Of a stretch of DNA of 64,000 bases, positions 43,355 through 51,533 are shown piece after piece. The position numbers and the translations under genes are program-made. This DNA comes from Bacteroidota bacterium (GTDB lineage: Bacteria > Bacteroidota > Bacteroidia > Chitinophagales > Chitinophagaceae): positions 1-64,000 of the forward strand of contig JAFDXE010000004.1 in assembly GCA_018268085.1 (NCBI GenBank), given 5' to 3'. Each line of letters begins with the position of its first letter. The stretch's first letter is position 1. The notes under the pieces were generated by a model. That model was given only the letters and a program-made list of their open reading frames with translations, searched no databases and had not been told where the DNA came from.

Positions 43355-43700
43355 CGTTGCCTTTCATTAATTGTTTGATCAATGCATTCAATATCGGGTT
43401 ATAAATTAATTTCTTCCGGGCAAACCATACGATAACACCAAAGAGGAAATACAACATGCCTACAATAAAATAGCCCAACCATAATTGCCCTAACCAGGCG
43501 CCGATCCATCTTGCCAATGCCATTCCGCAAAATATGAGTCCGAGAGAAAAAACAAATCCCACAATTACAACAGCCATAACATTTGCCAGCAAACCTGAAA
43601 CTTTATCAGCAGCCTGCAGTTTAATGATATCAAATCTTGTACTGATATAGTCCCGGATGGTTGCGGCTAATTTTTCCGCTTCATCGAATGCTGCATTCAT
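43341..43700 (-). CDS. Phage-holin-like (YqjE/DUF1469) membrane protein
   Basis: 119 residues from the ATG at 43698-43700; ATG at 43709 is also possible. A helical N-terminus (FDEAEKLAATIRDYISTRFDIIKLQ) precedes two long hydrophobic hairpins (about 40-62 and 71-95), the pattern of the holin-superfamily III/YqjE proteins found in many non-phage genomes. No phage genes are near. Function unknown. Confidence 0.75.
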   Translation of the reverse strand: MNAAFDEAEKLAATIRDYISTRFDIIKLQAADKVSGLLANVMAVVIVGFVFSLGLIFCGMALARWIGAWLGQLWLGYFIVGMLYFLFGVIVWFARKKLIYNPILNALIKQLMKGNDEKN

Positions 43701-43827
43701 ACAATACATTTTAGTTTGAACAATTGGTTGAGTATGCAAGGTAACCGCTGTTTATTCGGGTGAACATGATACTGCTCAACAGTGTAAATGAGATAAATCA
43801 ATGCAACAGGCAAAACTGTAATAACTA

Positions 43828-43892
43828 TGATTTCAATCATGCCGGGCATTGATCAAAAACAGTTAACCCTATTCCGATGACCGCTACTTTAG
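43828..43892 (+). promoter_or_regulatory. CRP/FNR-type operator and -7-like box facing a gene-free stretch
   Basis: ATGATTTCAATCAT (core 43828-43839, centre 43833.5) is the same 14-mer as at 32105-32118. On the plus strand TACTTTAG (43885-43892, one mismatch) starts exactly 51.5 bp away. No gene follows on that strand, only the hairpin terminator at 43930-43960. The minus-strand holin-like gene starts 128 bp away without a recognisable box at either usual distance. Confidence 0.5.
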
Positions 43893-43896
43893 CACT

Positions 43897-43962
43897 GGTA
43901 TTTCAATCGAAACAGGGTTTATAAGGTAAGGACGGGATTTCTATCCTGTCCATTTTTTTTGT
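43897..43962 (+). ncRNA. Candidate small RNA under an FNR-type operator
   Basis: If transcription starts 12 bp after the start of the -7 box, as the class II sites suggest, a transcript of about 65 nt would end at the terminator. No protein gene lies here on the plus strand; a 15-codon frame from ATG 43876 starts before the predicted transcript. The evidence is purely positional: operator, phased box, then terminator, with nothing to terminate otherwise. Confidence 0.35.
43930..43960 (+). terminator. Intrinsic terminator without an upstream protein gene
   Basis: A 9-bp stem (GGACGGGAT 43930-43938 with ATCCTGTCC 43943-43951, one G-U pair), TTCT loop and eight T on the plus strand. The minus-strand side lacks a U-run, so it does not serve the gene ending at 43980. 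Confidence 0.8.
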
Positions 43963-43979
43963 GTAAACCGAAGTGTAAA

Positions 43980-44840
43980 TTAACGAGGAACGTGATTGTT
44001 TTTTTCGAGGGAACACAACAATTCAGTTTCATTAAGAATAGACTTGATCCTGCTATCGGGAATACCGGCTTCCTGCAGTTGTGTTACACTTCCTTCCAGG
44101 TCTTTACACAATACAATTCCTTTCTCAAGGATCATTGCTTTTTCTTTAGTAGAGATGGTGGTGAGGCAGGTAATGGGATAGAGTTTTGAATTGTCTACGA
44201 GCTTTGCCAGTCCGTTGTGCTCCGGGAAATTCCATCCCAGCAAATGCAGGCCCGAACAAATGCCATAATGAAGTGCATCAGAAGAAAATTTTGTATTGGT
44301 GATCACCCAGCCTTCCAATGGTTTTGTTTCGGATTGTAGTTGCCGATGCTGCAATACATCCATATACCTTGAATGGATATAGAGTGGGATTTTTACGTCG
44401 CAGATATTGCCCTGCCCGCTATGGTATTTGCACTCAATCAATAATGCCTTGCTATCATTTTCTGCAAACACATCTATCTCATGTGTTACGCATTTTCCTT
44501 TCAGCAATTGTTGTGTTTTTACTTTATATCCTTCCCAGGCGAATACAGCAGCAATATATTTTTCGAAAGGATAACCGGAAGGGCCAAGGGCCATAATGGC
44601 TTTCTTCAGATTGTATCTGCCGGCAATTCCTTTGGATTGTTTTTTTAACAGGCGAAAAGCCGTTCTGTAAATTTCTTTTGCAGGAATGCCATCGTATAAA
44701 ATATTATTTACCTGCTGTTCAATAGAATCGATGGAGGTTGCATCGGCTCCTGCACGTTCCAGTGACTTTCTTAATTTTTCAGATGAAAAAGCATCGAGTG
44801 CGCCTGATGCTTTTTTTACGAGGATATTCCTGTCTGTCAT
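43980..44840 (-). CDS. ATP-cone plus Mrr-like PD-(D/E)XK nuclease domain protein
   Basis: 286 residues. An N-terminal ATP-cone (NILVKKASGALDAFSSEKLRKSLERAGA, to about 90) is followed by a restriction-endonuclease-like core with HEIDVFAEND ... LLIECKYHSGQGN, the D-x(n)-ExK catalytic pattern. It could be a nucleotide-sensing nuclease; substrate unknown. Its ATG overlaps the mlaD-like stop as ATGA, so it is translationally coupled to a lipid-transport operon, which is unexpected. Confidence 0.8.
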   Translation of the reverse strand: MTDRNILVKKASGALDAFSSEKLRKSLERAGADATSIDSIEQQVNNILYDGIPAKEIYRTAFRLLKKQSKGIAGRYNLKKAIMALGPSGYPFEKYIAAVFAWEGYKVKTQQLLKGKCVTHEIDVFAENDSKALLIECKYHSGQGNICDVKIPLYIHSRYMDVLQHRQLQSETKPLEGWVITNTKFSSDALHYGICSGLHLLGWNFPEHNGLAKLVDNSKLYPITCLTTISTKEKAMILEKGIVLCKDLEGSVTQLQEAGIPDSRIKSILNETELLCSLEKNNHVPR

Positions 44841-45826
44841 AACTTTTTATTTTCCGCCTGCTTTTTCTTTTCCTGCTTTTTAAAATAACCTCTCAGGAGA
44901 AAATTATGTTTCAATGCTTCCATATCCTCGCTGAATGATTGTGTACCTTTCTCAATATTTTCCAGGCTTTTATTTAATTTGATCACAATGGATGAATCTT
45001 TCAATAGCGCATGTACGGCACCATTACCACTATCCATATCTTTCTGTACTGCACTGGCCATCGAATGTATGGTAAGTGCCAGTGAATCTGCACGCTCTCC
45101 TACGGTTTTAATTTTTAAAACGGCAGCATCGAGGTGAGTAGCGAAAGAAGTATCTGTAAGCAATACACCCAAAGAGCCTTTTCCATTTCTTACATCCATC
45201 ATCAACTGATCTACTTCATTGGTAATTTGTACGGCATTGCCGGTTGCTTTCCGGAAATTAATGAGCGTGTTCTTAACTTCCATCGGGATGCCATTGTCAT
45301 TGAGCAGCGACCATAATGCATTACTGTTATTGATCCTGAGTACGGTTGTTTTAAGATTGGATACAACAACTGCCAGGTCATCATTCGTACGACTCAATGT
45401 TTGCATCAGGTCATCTGTACTCAGCATTTTTTTAGAGGCAATAATATCGCGTCCTGCCGCCGGTTCCGAATCTCCCTGAACCGGGATAATGTTTACGACC
45501 TTATTACCAACCAAACCTTCGGTACCAATGGAAGCCAGCGCATTTTTTCGTATGATGCTGGCCATTTTTTTATCAAGCGACATGGTAACTTCTATCACGG
45601 TGTCGGAGATGATCTTTATATTTTTCACGGTACCGCATTGTATCCCTGCAAAGCGAACGTTGTTTCCTTTGATCAGCCCCTGTACATTATCAAACCTTGC
45701 TTTTAAAATATACGACCCGCCAAACATACTTTTGTTGATCCCGATCATATACAACAATACAACCAGGAACAATAAACCTCCCAGTACAAATACGCCCAGC
45801 TTAATATTATTCATTGCATTTTTCAT
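44837..45826 (-). CDS. mlaD: MlaD/MCE-family substrate-binding protein
   Basis: 329 residues from the ATG at 45824-45826. One N-terminal membrane anchor (KLGVFVLGGLLFLVVLLYMIG) precedes the MCE domain (SYILKARFDNVQGLIKGNNVRFAGIQCGTVKNI), then a long helical C-terminal region. It collects lipid for the ABC permease in the periplasm. It lies 7 bp after the ATPase gene and is coupled by ATGA to the ATP-cone nuclease gene. Confidence 0.9.
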   Translation of the reverse strand: MKNAMNNIKLGVFVLGGLLFLVVLLYMIGINKSMFGGSYILKARFDNVQGLIKGNNVRFAGIQCGTVKNIKIISDTVIEVTMSLDKKMASIIRKNALASIGTEGLVGNKVVNIIPVQGDSEPAAGRDIIASKKMLSTDDLMQTLSRTNDDLAVVVSNLKTTVLRINNSNALWSLLNDNGIPMEVKNTLINFRKATGNAVQITNEVDQLMMDVRNGKGSLGVLLTDTSFATHLDAAVLKIKTVGERADSLALTIHSMASAVQKDMDSGNGAVHALLKDSSIVIKLNKSLENIEKGTQSFSEDMEALKHNFLLRGYFKKQEKKKQAENKKL

Positions 45827-45833
45827 ACTACTA

Positions 45834-46616
45834 TTATTCAAAAAATTGTTTTACCATCGGATCTTCCGTTTTCGTTAGCGTATCCCAGGTTCCGTTTGCA
45901 TAACAGGTTCCGTTGATCAGCACTACAATCCTGCTGGCCGCCAGCCGCACACAATTCATGTCGTGTGAAATGATCAGCGAAGTGGTATTGTATTTCGCAT
46001 GGATATTGTTCATCAGTTCTATGATCTCTCTTGCAGTAATAGGATCTAAACCCGTTGTTGGTTCATCATACAAAATTATTTCAGGTTTAAGAATAAGTGT
46101 CCGGGCCAGTGCAATGCGTTTTCTCATTCCGCCAGATAATTCTGCCGGCATCATATCTATCGTATGCGCCAGTCCAACATCTTCCAATGCTTCTTCCAGC
46201 ATTTTACGAACAGCAGCATGTGTGAGTTGAATCCAGTGCCGCCTCAACGGAAATTCCAGGTTTTCCCTTACCGTCATTGAATCATATAAGGCATTGCTTT
46301 GAAACAAAAATCCAACTTTTGCCCGGATAGCATCTAATTCCTGGTGCGATAAACCGGCGATATCTTTGTCCAGCATTCGAATGCCCCCGCTATCTGGTCT
46401 TAGCAAACCGATGATGCATTTGATGAGTACCGATTTACCTGAACCCGATTTACCCAAAACAACAATGCGTTCGCCCCGGTTAACAGACAGGTTAAAATCA
46501 TTCAACACTTTATTATCGCCAAATGCCTTGTACAAATGACTAACCTGCAGTACAGGCTCCTGTTCATTTACAGGTTTTGATCCTTCAATTTGTTCTATAT
46601 GTTGTTGTTTCAGCAA
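45834..46616 (-). CDS. mlaF: ABC transporter ATPase, MlaF-type
   Basis: 260 residues. Walker A GKSGSGKS, signature LSGGMRKRIALARTL, Walker B ILYDEPTTGLDP, all intact. No ATG or GTG exists between the upstream in-frame stop (46641-46643) and the ABC core, so the start is the TTG at 46614-46616. It energises lipid transport with the MlaE-like permease, 63 bp upstream in the operon, and the MlaD-like protein. Confidence 0.9.
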   Translation of the reverse strand: MLKQQHIEQIEGSKPVNEQEPVLQVSHLYKAFGDNKVLNDFNLSVNRGERIVVLGKSGSGKSVLIKCIIGLLRPDSGGIRMLDKDIAGLSHQELDAIRAKVGFLFQSNALYDSMTVRENLEFPLRRHWIQLTHAAVRKMLEEALEDVGLAHTIDMMPAELSGGMRKRIALARTLILKPEIILYDEPTTGLDPITAREIIELMNNIHAKYNTTSLIISHDMNCVRLAASRIVVLINGTCYANGTWDTLTKTEDPMVKQFFE

Positions 46617-46679
46617 AAGAAATTTATTTTCGGTTATACTTTACCGATTGTACAGCAATAGTTGACTCAGCAATCATCA

Positions 46680-47450
46680 TCAGTTTAATCCCAGTAGTTC
46701 GGTTACCTGCACCGCCAGCAAATCTATTACAAAGATCATGATGGACGACACAACCACAGCCGAATTAGCCGACTGCCCTACTCCTTCCGTTCCTTTGCTG
46801 CTGTTGTACCCTTTGAAGCAACCGATGATGCCTACGGCAAATCCAAAGAAAAAACTTTTTACGAATGCAGGCAATACATCGCTGAAAGAAAGGATATTAA
46901 AAACCTGCGTCCAGAACAATGCAAAGCTGGTAGTACTGTGAATGTTTACACCGATCCAGGCGCCATATAAAGAAATCGCATCGCTTAACATGATCAGCAC
47001 CGGCAACATAAACACAGAGGCCAGCACCCTGGACACAACGAGGTATTTAAATGGGTTCGTGCCGCTCACTTCCATGGCGTCTATTTGTTCGGTAACTTTC
47101 ATGGAGCCCAGTTCGGCGCCGATACTGCTGCCGATCTTTCCGGCAAATATCAACGCTGTAATAACCGGCCCGATCTCTCTTACAATGGCAATACCTACGA
47201 TCGCCGGCAGTTGGGATTCCACGCCATATTCCACCATTGACGGGCGCAATTGCATGGTTAAAACCAATCCCATAATAAATGCGGTTAGCCCTACTAGTGG
47301 TAAACTGCGGTAGCCGATAATAAAACACTGCCGCAGGAATTCGCCCAGTTCGTAACGGGGTTTATACCATTGCGCAAAAAAACGACCGGCAAACCTCGAC
47401 AGTTCTCCTGTTTCTGTTAGAAATTTACCCATTGGCTTAGATAACGCCAT
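46680..47450 (-). CDS. mlaE: MlaE-family lipid ABC permease
   Basis: 256 residues from the ATG at 47448-47450. It has the MlaE core (AFIMGLVLTMQLRPSMVEYG, VREIGPVITALIFAGKIGSSIGAELGSM) and five to six membrane helices. With MlaF and MlaD it forms an inner-membrane phospholipid transporter; direction is not settled. It is the first gene of a four-gene operon with an exact -7 box and a CRP/FNR-type operator 29.5 bp from it. Confidence 0.93.
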   Translation of the reverse strand: MALSKPMGKFLTETGELSRFAGRFFAQWYKPRYELGEFLRQCFIIGYRSLPLVGLTAFIMGLVLTMQLRPSMVEYGVESQLPAIVGIAIVREIGPVITALIFAGKIGSSIGAELGSMKVTEQIDAMEVSGTNPFKYLVVSRVLASVFMLPVLIMLSDAISLYGAWIGVNIHSTTSFALFWTQVFNILSFSDVLPAFVKSFFFGFAVGIIGCFKGYNSSKGTEGVGQSANSAVVVSSIMIFVIDLLAVQVTELLGLN

Positions 47451-47471
47451 GCATTTTATTTTATAAACGAA

Positions 47472-47514
47472 CAAATGTATTGTAGTAATTACCCGTTGCT
47501 GCTGATTACAATCA
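47472..47514 (-). promoter_or_regulatory. CRP/FNR-type operator and exact -7 box of the mla operon
   Basis: CTGATTACAATCAG (core TGAT-TACA-ATCA, 47503-47514, centre 47508.5) and, on the minus strand, TACATTTG (plus coordinates 47472-47479) exactly 29.5 bp away. The ATG of mlaE follows 21 bp after the box. This is the cleanest class II-like arrangement in the window. Confidence 0.72.
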
Positions 47515-47551
47515 GTTCAGCGTTTGATATTCCGCAGTAACCTATCTTTAC

Positions 47552-47616
47552 TGATAAATGTCAGCAAATATCCTGATAATAAACAGGCAAACAATCTTTT
47601 CCATTTTCAATATTTG
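47552..47616 (+). promoter_or_regulatory. CRP/FNR-type operator and -7 box of the 47637 operon
   Basis: CTGATAAATGTCAG (core TGAT-AAAT-GTCA, 47552-47563, centre 47557.5). AATATTTG (47609-47616, one mismatch to TAnnTTTG) starts exactly 51.5 bp away on the plus strand, 20 bp before the ATG at 47637. The two operators in this intergenic region are thus each phased to one divergent operon. Confidence 0.62.
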
Positions 47617-47636
47617 TTCTTCAAAACAATCATATT

Positions 47637-48026
47637 ATGACAACAGCTACAAAAAAATACGCCAGCGAATTACATTTTGAACACCAGGTGTGGATGCAGG
47701 AAATGAGTTTTTACAAAGAGCAATTAATGAGTTTCCGCCACAGGCTGGAAGAAATTGCGGGCAAATACAACCAACAGGATGTATTACAGCAACTGGAACA
47801 TTTTCAAAATCAGTTCATCCTGCAAAACGAACAGGCCGATATTCTTTTACACGATTTGAAAGGGCATGAACAGATCCTGATTGATAAAGCAAAAGAAAAC
47901 ACGGTGGCATACGATCATAAAACATTTACCGACCATGGTGGAATGAGAGAAAGAGTTGAAACCTTCATTCGGTTGTTCAGGGAATTGAGAAATGAATACA
48001 TGAAGTTCCTCTCTAAATATATGTAA
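47637..48026 (+). CDS. Coiled-coil protein, unknown (first of pair)
   Basis: 129 residues, no signal or membrane segment, almost all helical with heptad-like spacing (FYKEQLMSFRHRLEEIAGKYNQQDVLQQLEHFQNQF). Ends FLRELRNEYMKFLSKYM-like. It is 2 bp before a second helical gene and leads an operon that continues into an exporter. No family recognised. Confidence 0.7.
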   Translation: MTTATKKYASELHFEHQVWMQEMSFYKEQLMSFRHRLEEIAGKYNQQDVLQQLEHFQNQFILQNEQADILLHDLKGHEQILIDKAKENTVAYDHKTFTDHGGMRERVETFIRLFRELRNEYMKFLSKYM

Positions 48027-48028
48027 TT

Positions 48029-48451
48029 ATGAATGCTACCATTGCAACCTATTATATCAATGAACTGAACAACTGGGAGGAAGCATTCGATCAGCACCTC
48101 AGTGAAATAGATGAAATTACCGGCTGGCTCGATGAAGTAGTACAGTCAGACACTGTTCCGCAACTAGGGTTAAAGGTAGAACATTTTATCGGCCAGTTAA
48201 AAGAATGCGGCCAGCACATCGAATCGATCATGCATGATATTGAAACGATGGAAAGAACCTTGAGCAACGACCAGAGTCCGCTGGATAATGATGCGATAAC
48301 AGCCGAACTTGTAAAAAAACAGGAAGCGCTGCGCAGCAATACTTTTACAATTGAAAAAGAATGGCTGTATCTTCGTTTCGAATGCAGCCGGTTCTTATCG
48401 GAAACAGTACAGGCGCAAAATAAACTGCGCAATGGTAATTCGAAGCAGTAG
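48029..48451 (+). CDS. Coiled-coil protein, unknown (second of pair)
   Basis: 140 residues, acidic and helical (NNWEEAFDQHLSEIDEITGWL; SIMHDIETMERTL), no membrane segment. It starts 2 bp after the preceding gene and 16 bp before the adaptor gene, so it is almost certainly co-transcribed with them. Similar size and character to its neighbour, but clear homology is not visible by eye. Confidence 0.7.
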   Translation: MNATIATYYINELNNWEEAFDQHLSEIDEITGWLDEVVQSDTVPQLGLKVEHFIGQLKECGQHIESIMHDIETMERTLSNDQSPLDNDAITAELVKKQEALRSNTFTIEKEWLYLRFECSRFLSETVQAQNKLRNGNSKQ

Positions 48452-48467
48452 CTGCATGCAGCTTATT

Positions 48468-49541
48468 ATGAAAAGAATTCTCTTTACCTGCACCATTATT
48501 TTTGTTGCATCCTGCAACAGTAAAAAAGAAAAAATAAAAGTTATTAGTGAACCTATTACCGAATCTGTATATGCTACAGGTTCGGTAAAGGCATTTGACC
48601 AGTACGAAGTATATCCAAATACGAGTGGTACGATCAGGTCTGTTTTTGTAAAAGAAAATGACCTCGTGAGTGAAGGAACTGTGTTGATGCTGCTGTCGGA
48701 TATGGTTCCGCAAATCAATACCAGCAATGCGATATTAGCGGAAAATTATGCGAACACCCGCTTAAATAATGAGAAACTTTCGGATGCATCCAATGCGGTT
48801 TCACTGGCACAGGATAAATATGTGCAGGATTCGGTAAATATGAAACGGCAGCAGGAATTGTGGAAGCAGGGCATCGGCTCCCGATTGGATCTTGAACAAA
48901 AAGAACTGGCTTTTAAATCGTCGGCTTCCTCCCTCGCCTCGGCTAAATTAAAATACAGGGATTTGCAGAAACAACTGTCGTTAACTGAAAAACAATCACG
49001 CAACCAGGTTTCTATAAATAAGTCGAGAGAAAACGATCTGCAGGTTAAGAGTAAAATTAGCGGTAAAGTATATTCGGTTTTAAAAAAGGAAGGCGAAATG
49101 GCAAGTGTTCAGGCACCGGTGGCCATTATAGGCAGAGCGGATTCATTTTACCTCGAACTCCAGGTAGATGAATATGACATTATTAAATTACAAATCGGGC
49201 AGGTCGTATTGGTATCAATGGATAGTTACCGCGGGCAGGTATTTGAAGCAAAAATAACAAAGTTTGATCCGTTGATGAATGAACGAAATAAATCATTTTT
49301 AGCAGAAGCTGTTTTTACGAAACCGCCTTCACAATTATTTCCGAATTTAACTGCAGAAGCAAACATCATCATACATAAAAAAGACAAGGCATTAACGATT
49401 CCGAGGAATTACCTGATAAATGATTCAACCGTTTTAACAGACGGAAATAAACCGACTCGAGTTGTAACCGGTTTAAAAGATTATCAGAAGGCTGAAATAA
49501 TTAGTGGATTAAAAGAAGGAGATGAAATTTACAAGCCTTAG
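48468..49541 (+). CDS. HlyD/MacA-type efflux adaptor lipoprotein
   Basis: 357 residues from the ATG at 48468; the longer upstream frame overlaps the preceding gene. Lipobox IFVASC near residue 14. It shows the first lipoyl half (VYPNTSGTIRSVFVKENDLV), a coiled-coil hairpin (about 85-185), the second half (VKSKISGKVYSVLKKEGEM) and a beta-barrel. It bridges an FtsX-type ABC permease to the outside. The permease gene follows 3 bp later. Confidence 0.88.
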   Translation: MKRILFTCTIIFVASCNSKKEKIKVISEPITESVYATGSVKAFDQYEVYPNTSGTIRSVFVKENDLVSEGTVLMLLSDMVPQINTSNAILAENYANTRLNNEKLSDASNAVSLAQDKYVQDSVNMKRQQELWKQGIGSRLDLEQKELAFKSSASSLASAKLKYRDLQKQLSLTEKQSRNQVSINKSRENDLQVKSKISGKVYSVLKKEGEMASVQAPVAIIGRADSFYLELQVDEYDIIKLQIGQVVLVSMDSYRGQVFEAKITKFDPLMNERNKSFLAEAVFTKPPSQLFPNLTAEANIIIHKKDKALTIPRNYLINDSTVLTDGNKPTRVVTGLKDYQKAEIISGLKEGDEIYKP

Positions 49542-49544
49542 CAG

Positions 49545-50798
49545 ATGAACTATTCACTGATCATATCAGTTTCTAAAAGCCTGTTGATTGCAAAATGGAA
49601 ACAAACGCTGATCGCAGCCATAGGGGTTATGATTGCGATTGCGATGTTCATTGCATTGCTGAGTTTTATGACAGGACTGAATATCATGCTCGACGGACTG
49701 ATATTAAACCGTACGGCACATATCAGGCTTTTCAAAGAGATCAAACCCAACCCGGTACAACCTGCCGATAATTATTTTGGAAGCGGGCACAATTTTATCA
49801 GTTCCCTGAAATCAAATACAGCCCGTACAGAAATTTATAACAATGCTGCTATCAGTAAAGCATTGCAAAATGATAACCGGGTAGCTGGATCTACGGAAAG
49901 AATAACCACGCAGGCTTTTATTTCTTATGGAGTGATAGACATCAACGCTGTGGTTAACGGCATAGATGTAGCCAAAGAAGCTGCATTATTTTCCTTTAAT
50001 GATTATATCGTAAAAGGTAACCCGGCAGACCTGAACAATATTCCCAATACGATTATCCTGGGCAAAGCACTGGCAGAAAGAATGACGGTAAATACAGGCG
50101 ATGTAATACAGGCAACTTCGGTTGCAGGTATCCGTTACCAGTTAAAAGTTGTAGGACTGTTTCAATCCGGCATCAACGATTTTGATAAAGTGCAGTGTTA
50201 TGCCTCTATCATCACCACGCAAAAGCTATTGAACAAACCTGAGAATTATATTACCGATATTGGCGTACGGTTGAAAGACATGAGCATGGCCCCTGCTATG
50301 GCAAAAGAATACATGCAGATATTTGAAACCGATGCAGAAGACATACAATCGGCCAATGCACAGTTTGAAACCGGCAGCAGGGTTCGGTCGGTGATCTCCT
50401 ACTCTGTCGGTATTGTTTTGCTACTGGTTGCCGGCTTTGGTATTTATAATATCCTCAACATGATGATCTATGAAAAAATGGACTCAATTGCCATTATGAA
50501 AGCCACTGGATTTTCAGCAAGAGATGTGCGCTGGGTTTTCATGGGCATTTCCATGGGTATAGGCATCTTTGGCGGTATTGCCGGTTTGATTTTTGGATTT
50601 GTTTTTTCAAATGTAATTGACCAGATCCCTTTTCACACCAGCGCATTGCCAACCATTACAACATTCCCGGTGAATTACGATCTCCGTTTTTATATCATCG
50701 GCATTTCATTTTCATTAATCACCACTTATTTTGCCGGATGGATTCCATCCCGGAAAGCCGGCAAGGTAGATCCTGTTATCATCATACGTGGAAAGTAG
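49545..50798 (+). CDS. FtsX/MacB-type ABC permease
   Basis: 417 residues. One N-terminal membrane helix (LIAAIGVMIAIAMFIALLSFM), a large periplasmic MacB-PCD-like domain, and three C-terminal helices (SVGIVLLLVAGFGIYNILNMM, then GIFGGIAGLIFGFVFS, and IIGISFSLITTYFAG). This is the DevC/LolC-like layout. The substrate is unknown; the stress-island context suggests an envelope component. Confidence 0.88.
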   Translation: MNYSLIISVSKSLLIAKWKQTLIAAIGVMIAIAMFIALLSFMTGLNIMLDGLILNRTAHIRLFKEIKPNPVQPADNYFGSGHNFISSLKSNTARTEIYNNAAISKALQNDNRVAGSTERITTQAFISYGVIDINAVVNGIDVAKEAALFSFNDYIVKGNPADLNNIPNTIILGKALAERMTVNTGDVIQATSVAGIRYQLKVVGLFQSGINDFDKVQCYASIITTQKLLNKPENYITDIGVRLKDMSMAPAMAKEYMQIFETDAEDIQSANAQFETGSRVRSVISYSVGIVLLLVAGFGIYNILNMMIYEKMDSIAIMKATGFSARDVRWVFMGISMGIGIFGGIAGLIFGFVFSNVIDQIPFHTSALPTITTFPVNYDLRFYIIGISFSLITTYFAGWIPSRKAGKVDPVIIIRGK

Positions 50799-51480
50799 TA
50801 AACAAAATATCATCCTTGAAGCAAAAAATATCACGAAATATTTTTACGATCCTGTAAAAGTAAAAGTGCTGAACGATATCAGCTTTGCGATTAAACGTTC
50901 AGAATTCGTTTCTATCATTGGTAAATCCGGCTGTGGTAAATCAACACTGCTGTATGTATTGTCTACCATGGATTCAGACTATGAAGGTGACTTATTTATT
51001 GATGGAGAAAATATGCGTGGCCGCAAAGAAAAATTCCTTGCCAACATCCGTAATGAAAAGATCGGTTTTGTATTCCAGTTCCATTACCTGTTGAAAGAAT
51101 TCAATGTATTACACAATGTGATGTTACCAGCACTGAAGCTGAACCTGAAATCGAAAGAAGCTATTGAACTTGATGCCCTCAACAAACTGGACATGCTGGG
51201 CATTAAAAATTTAGCTGTAAAAAAACCGAACCAGCTTTCTGGTGGAGAAAAACAACGGGTAGCCATTGCTCGGGCGATGATCAATGATCCGCTGATCATT
51301 ATGTGTGATGAACCTACAGGTAATCTCGATAAAAAAAATTCCTCTATCGTATTTGATATTTTTAAAAGACTCTCCACAGAACAGGGACAGGCATTGCTGG
51401 TGGTTACACATGATCCCCAGTTTGCAGAAGACACCAACCGTATTATTGAAATGGAAGATGGCAGGATCATTCGCCAATAA
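50788..51480 (+). CDS. ABC transporter ATPase, MacB/LolD type
   Basis: 230 residues from a GTG at 50788; no ATG lies before the ABC core. Walker A GKSGCGKS, signature [15 protein letters not shown] and Walker [13 protein letters not shown] are intact. It overlaps the permease gene by 11 bp. It completes an adaptor-permease-ATPase exporter and ends the five-gene plus-strand operon that starts at 47637. Confidence 0.92.
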   Translation: MESSKQNIILEAKNITKYFYDPVKVKVLNDISFAIKRSEFVSIIGKSGCGKSTLLYVLSTMDSDYEGDLFIDGENMRGRKEKFLANIRNEKIGFVFQFHYLLKEFNVLHNVMLPALKLNLKSKEAIELDALNKLDMLGIKNLAVKKPNQLSGGEKQRVAIARAMINDPLIIMCDEPTGNLDKKNSSIVFDIFKRLSTEQGQALLVVTHDPQFAEDTNRIIEMEDGRIIRQ

Positions 51481-51506
51481 AAACAGGCGAATATTAAATC
51501 CGCCTG
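51476..51506 (-). terminator. Intrinsic terminator of the 216-aa lipoprotein gene
   Basis: CAGGCG (51484-51489) pairs with CGCCTG (51501-51506); on the minus strand TTTTTATT follows. The U-run overlaps the end of the convergent ATPase gene. Confidence 0.65.
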
Positions 51507-51533
51507 CAGTACTACAGAATAATAATGGGTTCC

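Noticed and set aside
43341..43700. Prophage signal from a holin-like gene
   Set aside because: YqjE/holin-superfamily membrane proteins are common chromosomal genes; no capsid, tail, integrase or lysin gene is nearby.
43876..43923. 15-codon frame in the candidate small RNA region
   Set aside because: Its ATG lies upstream of the predicted transcript start and overlaps the -7-like box, so it is unlikely to be translated from that promoter.
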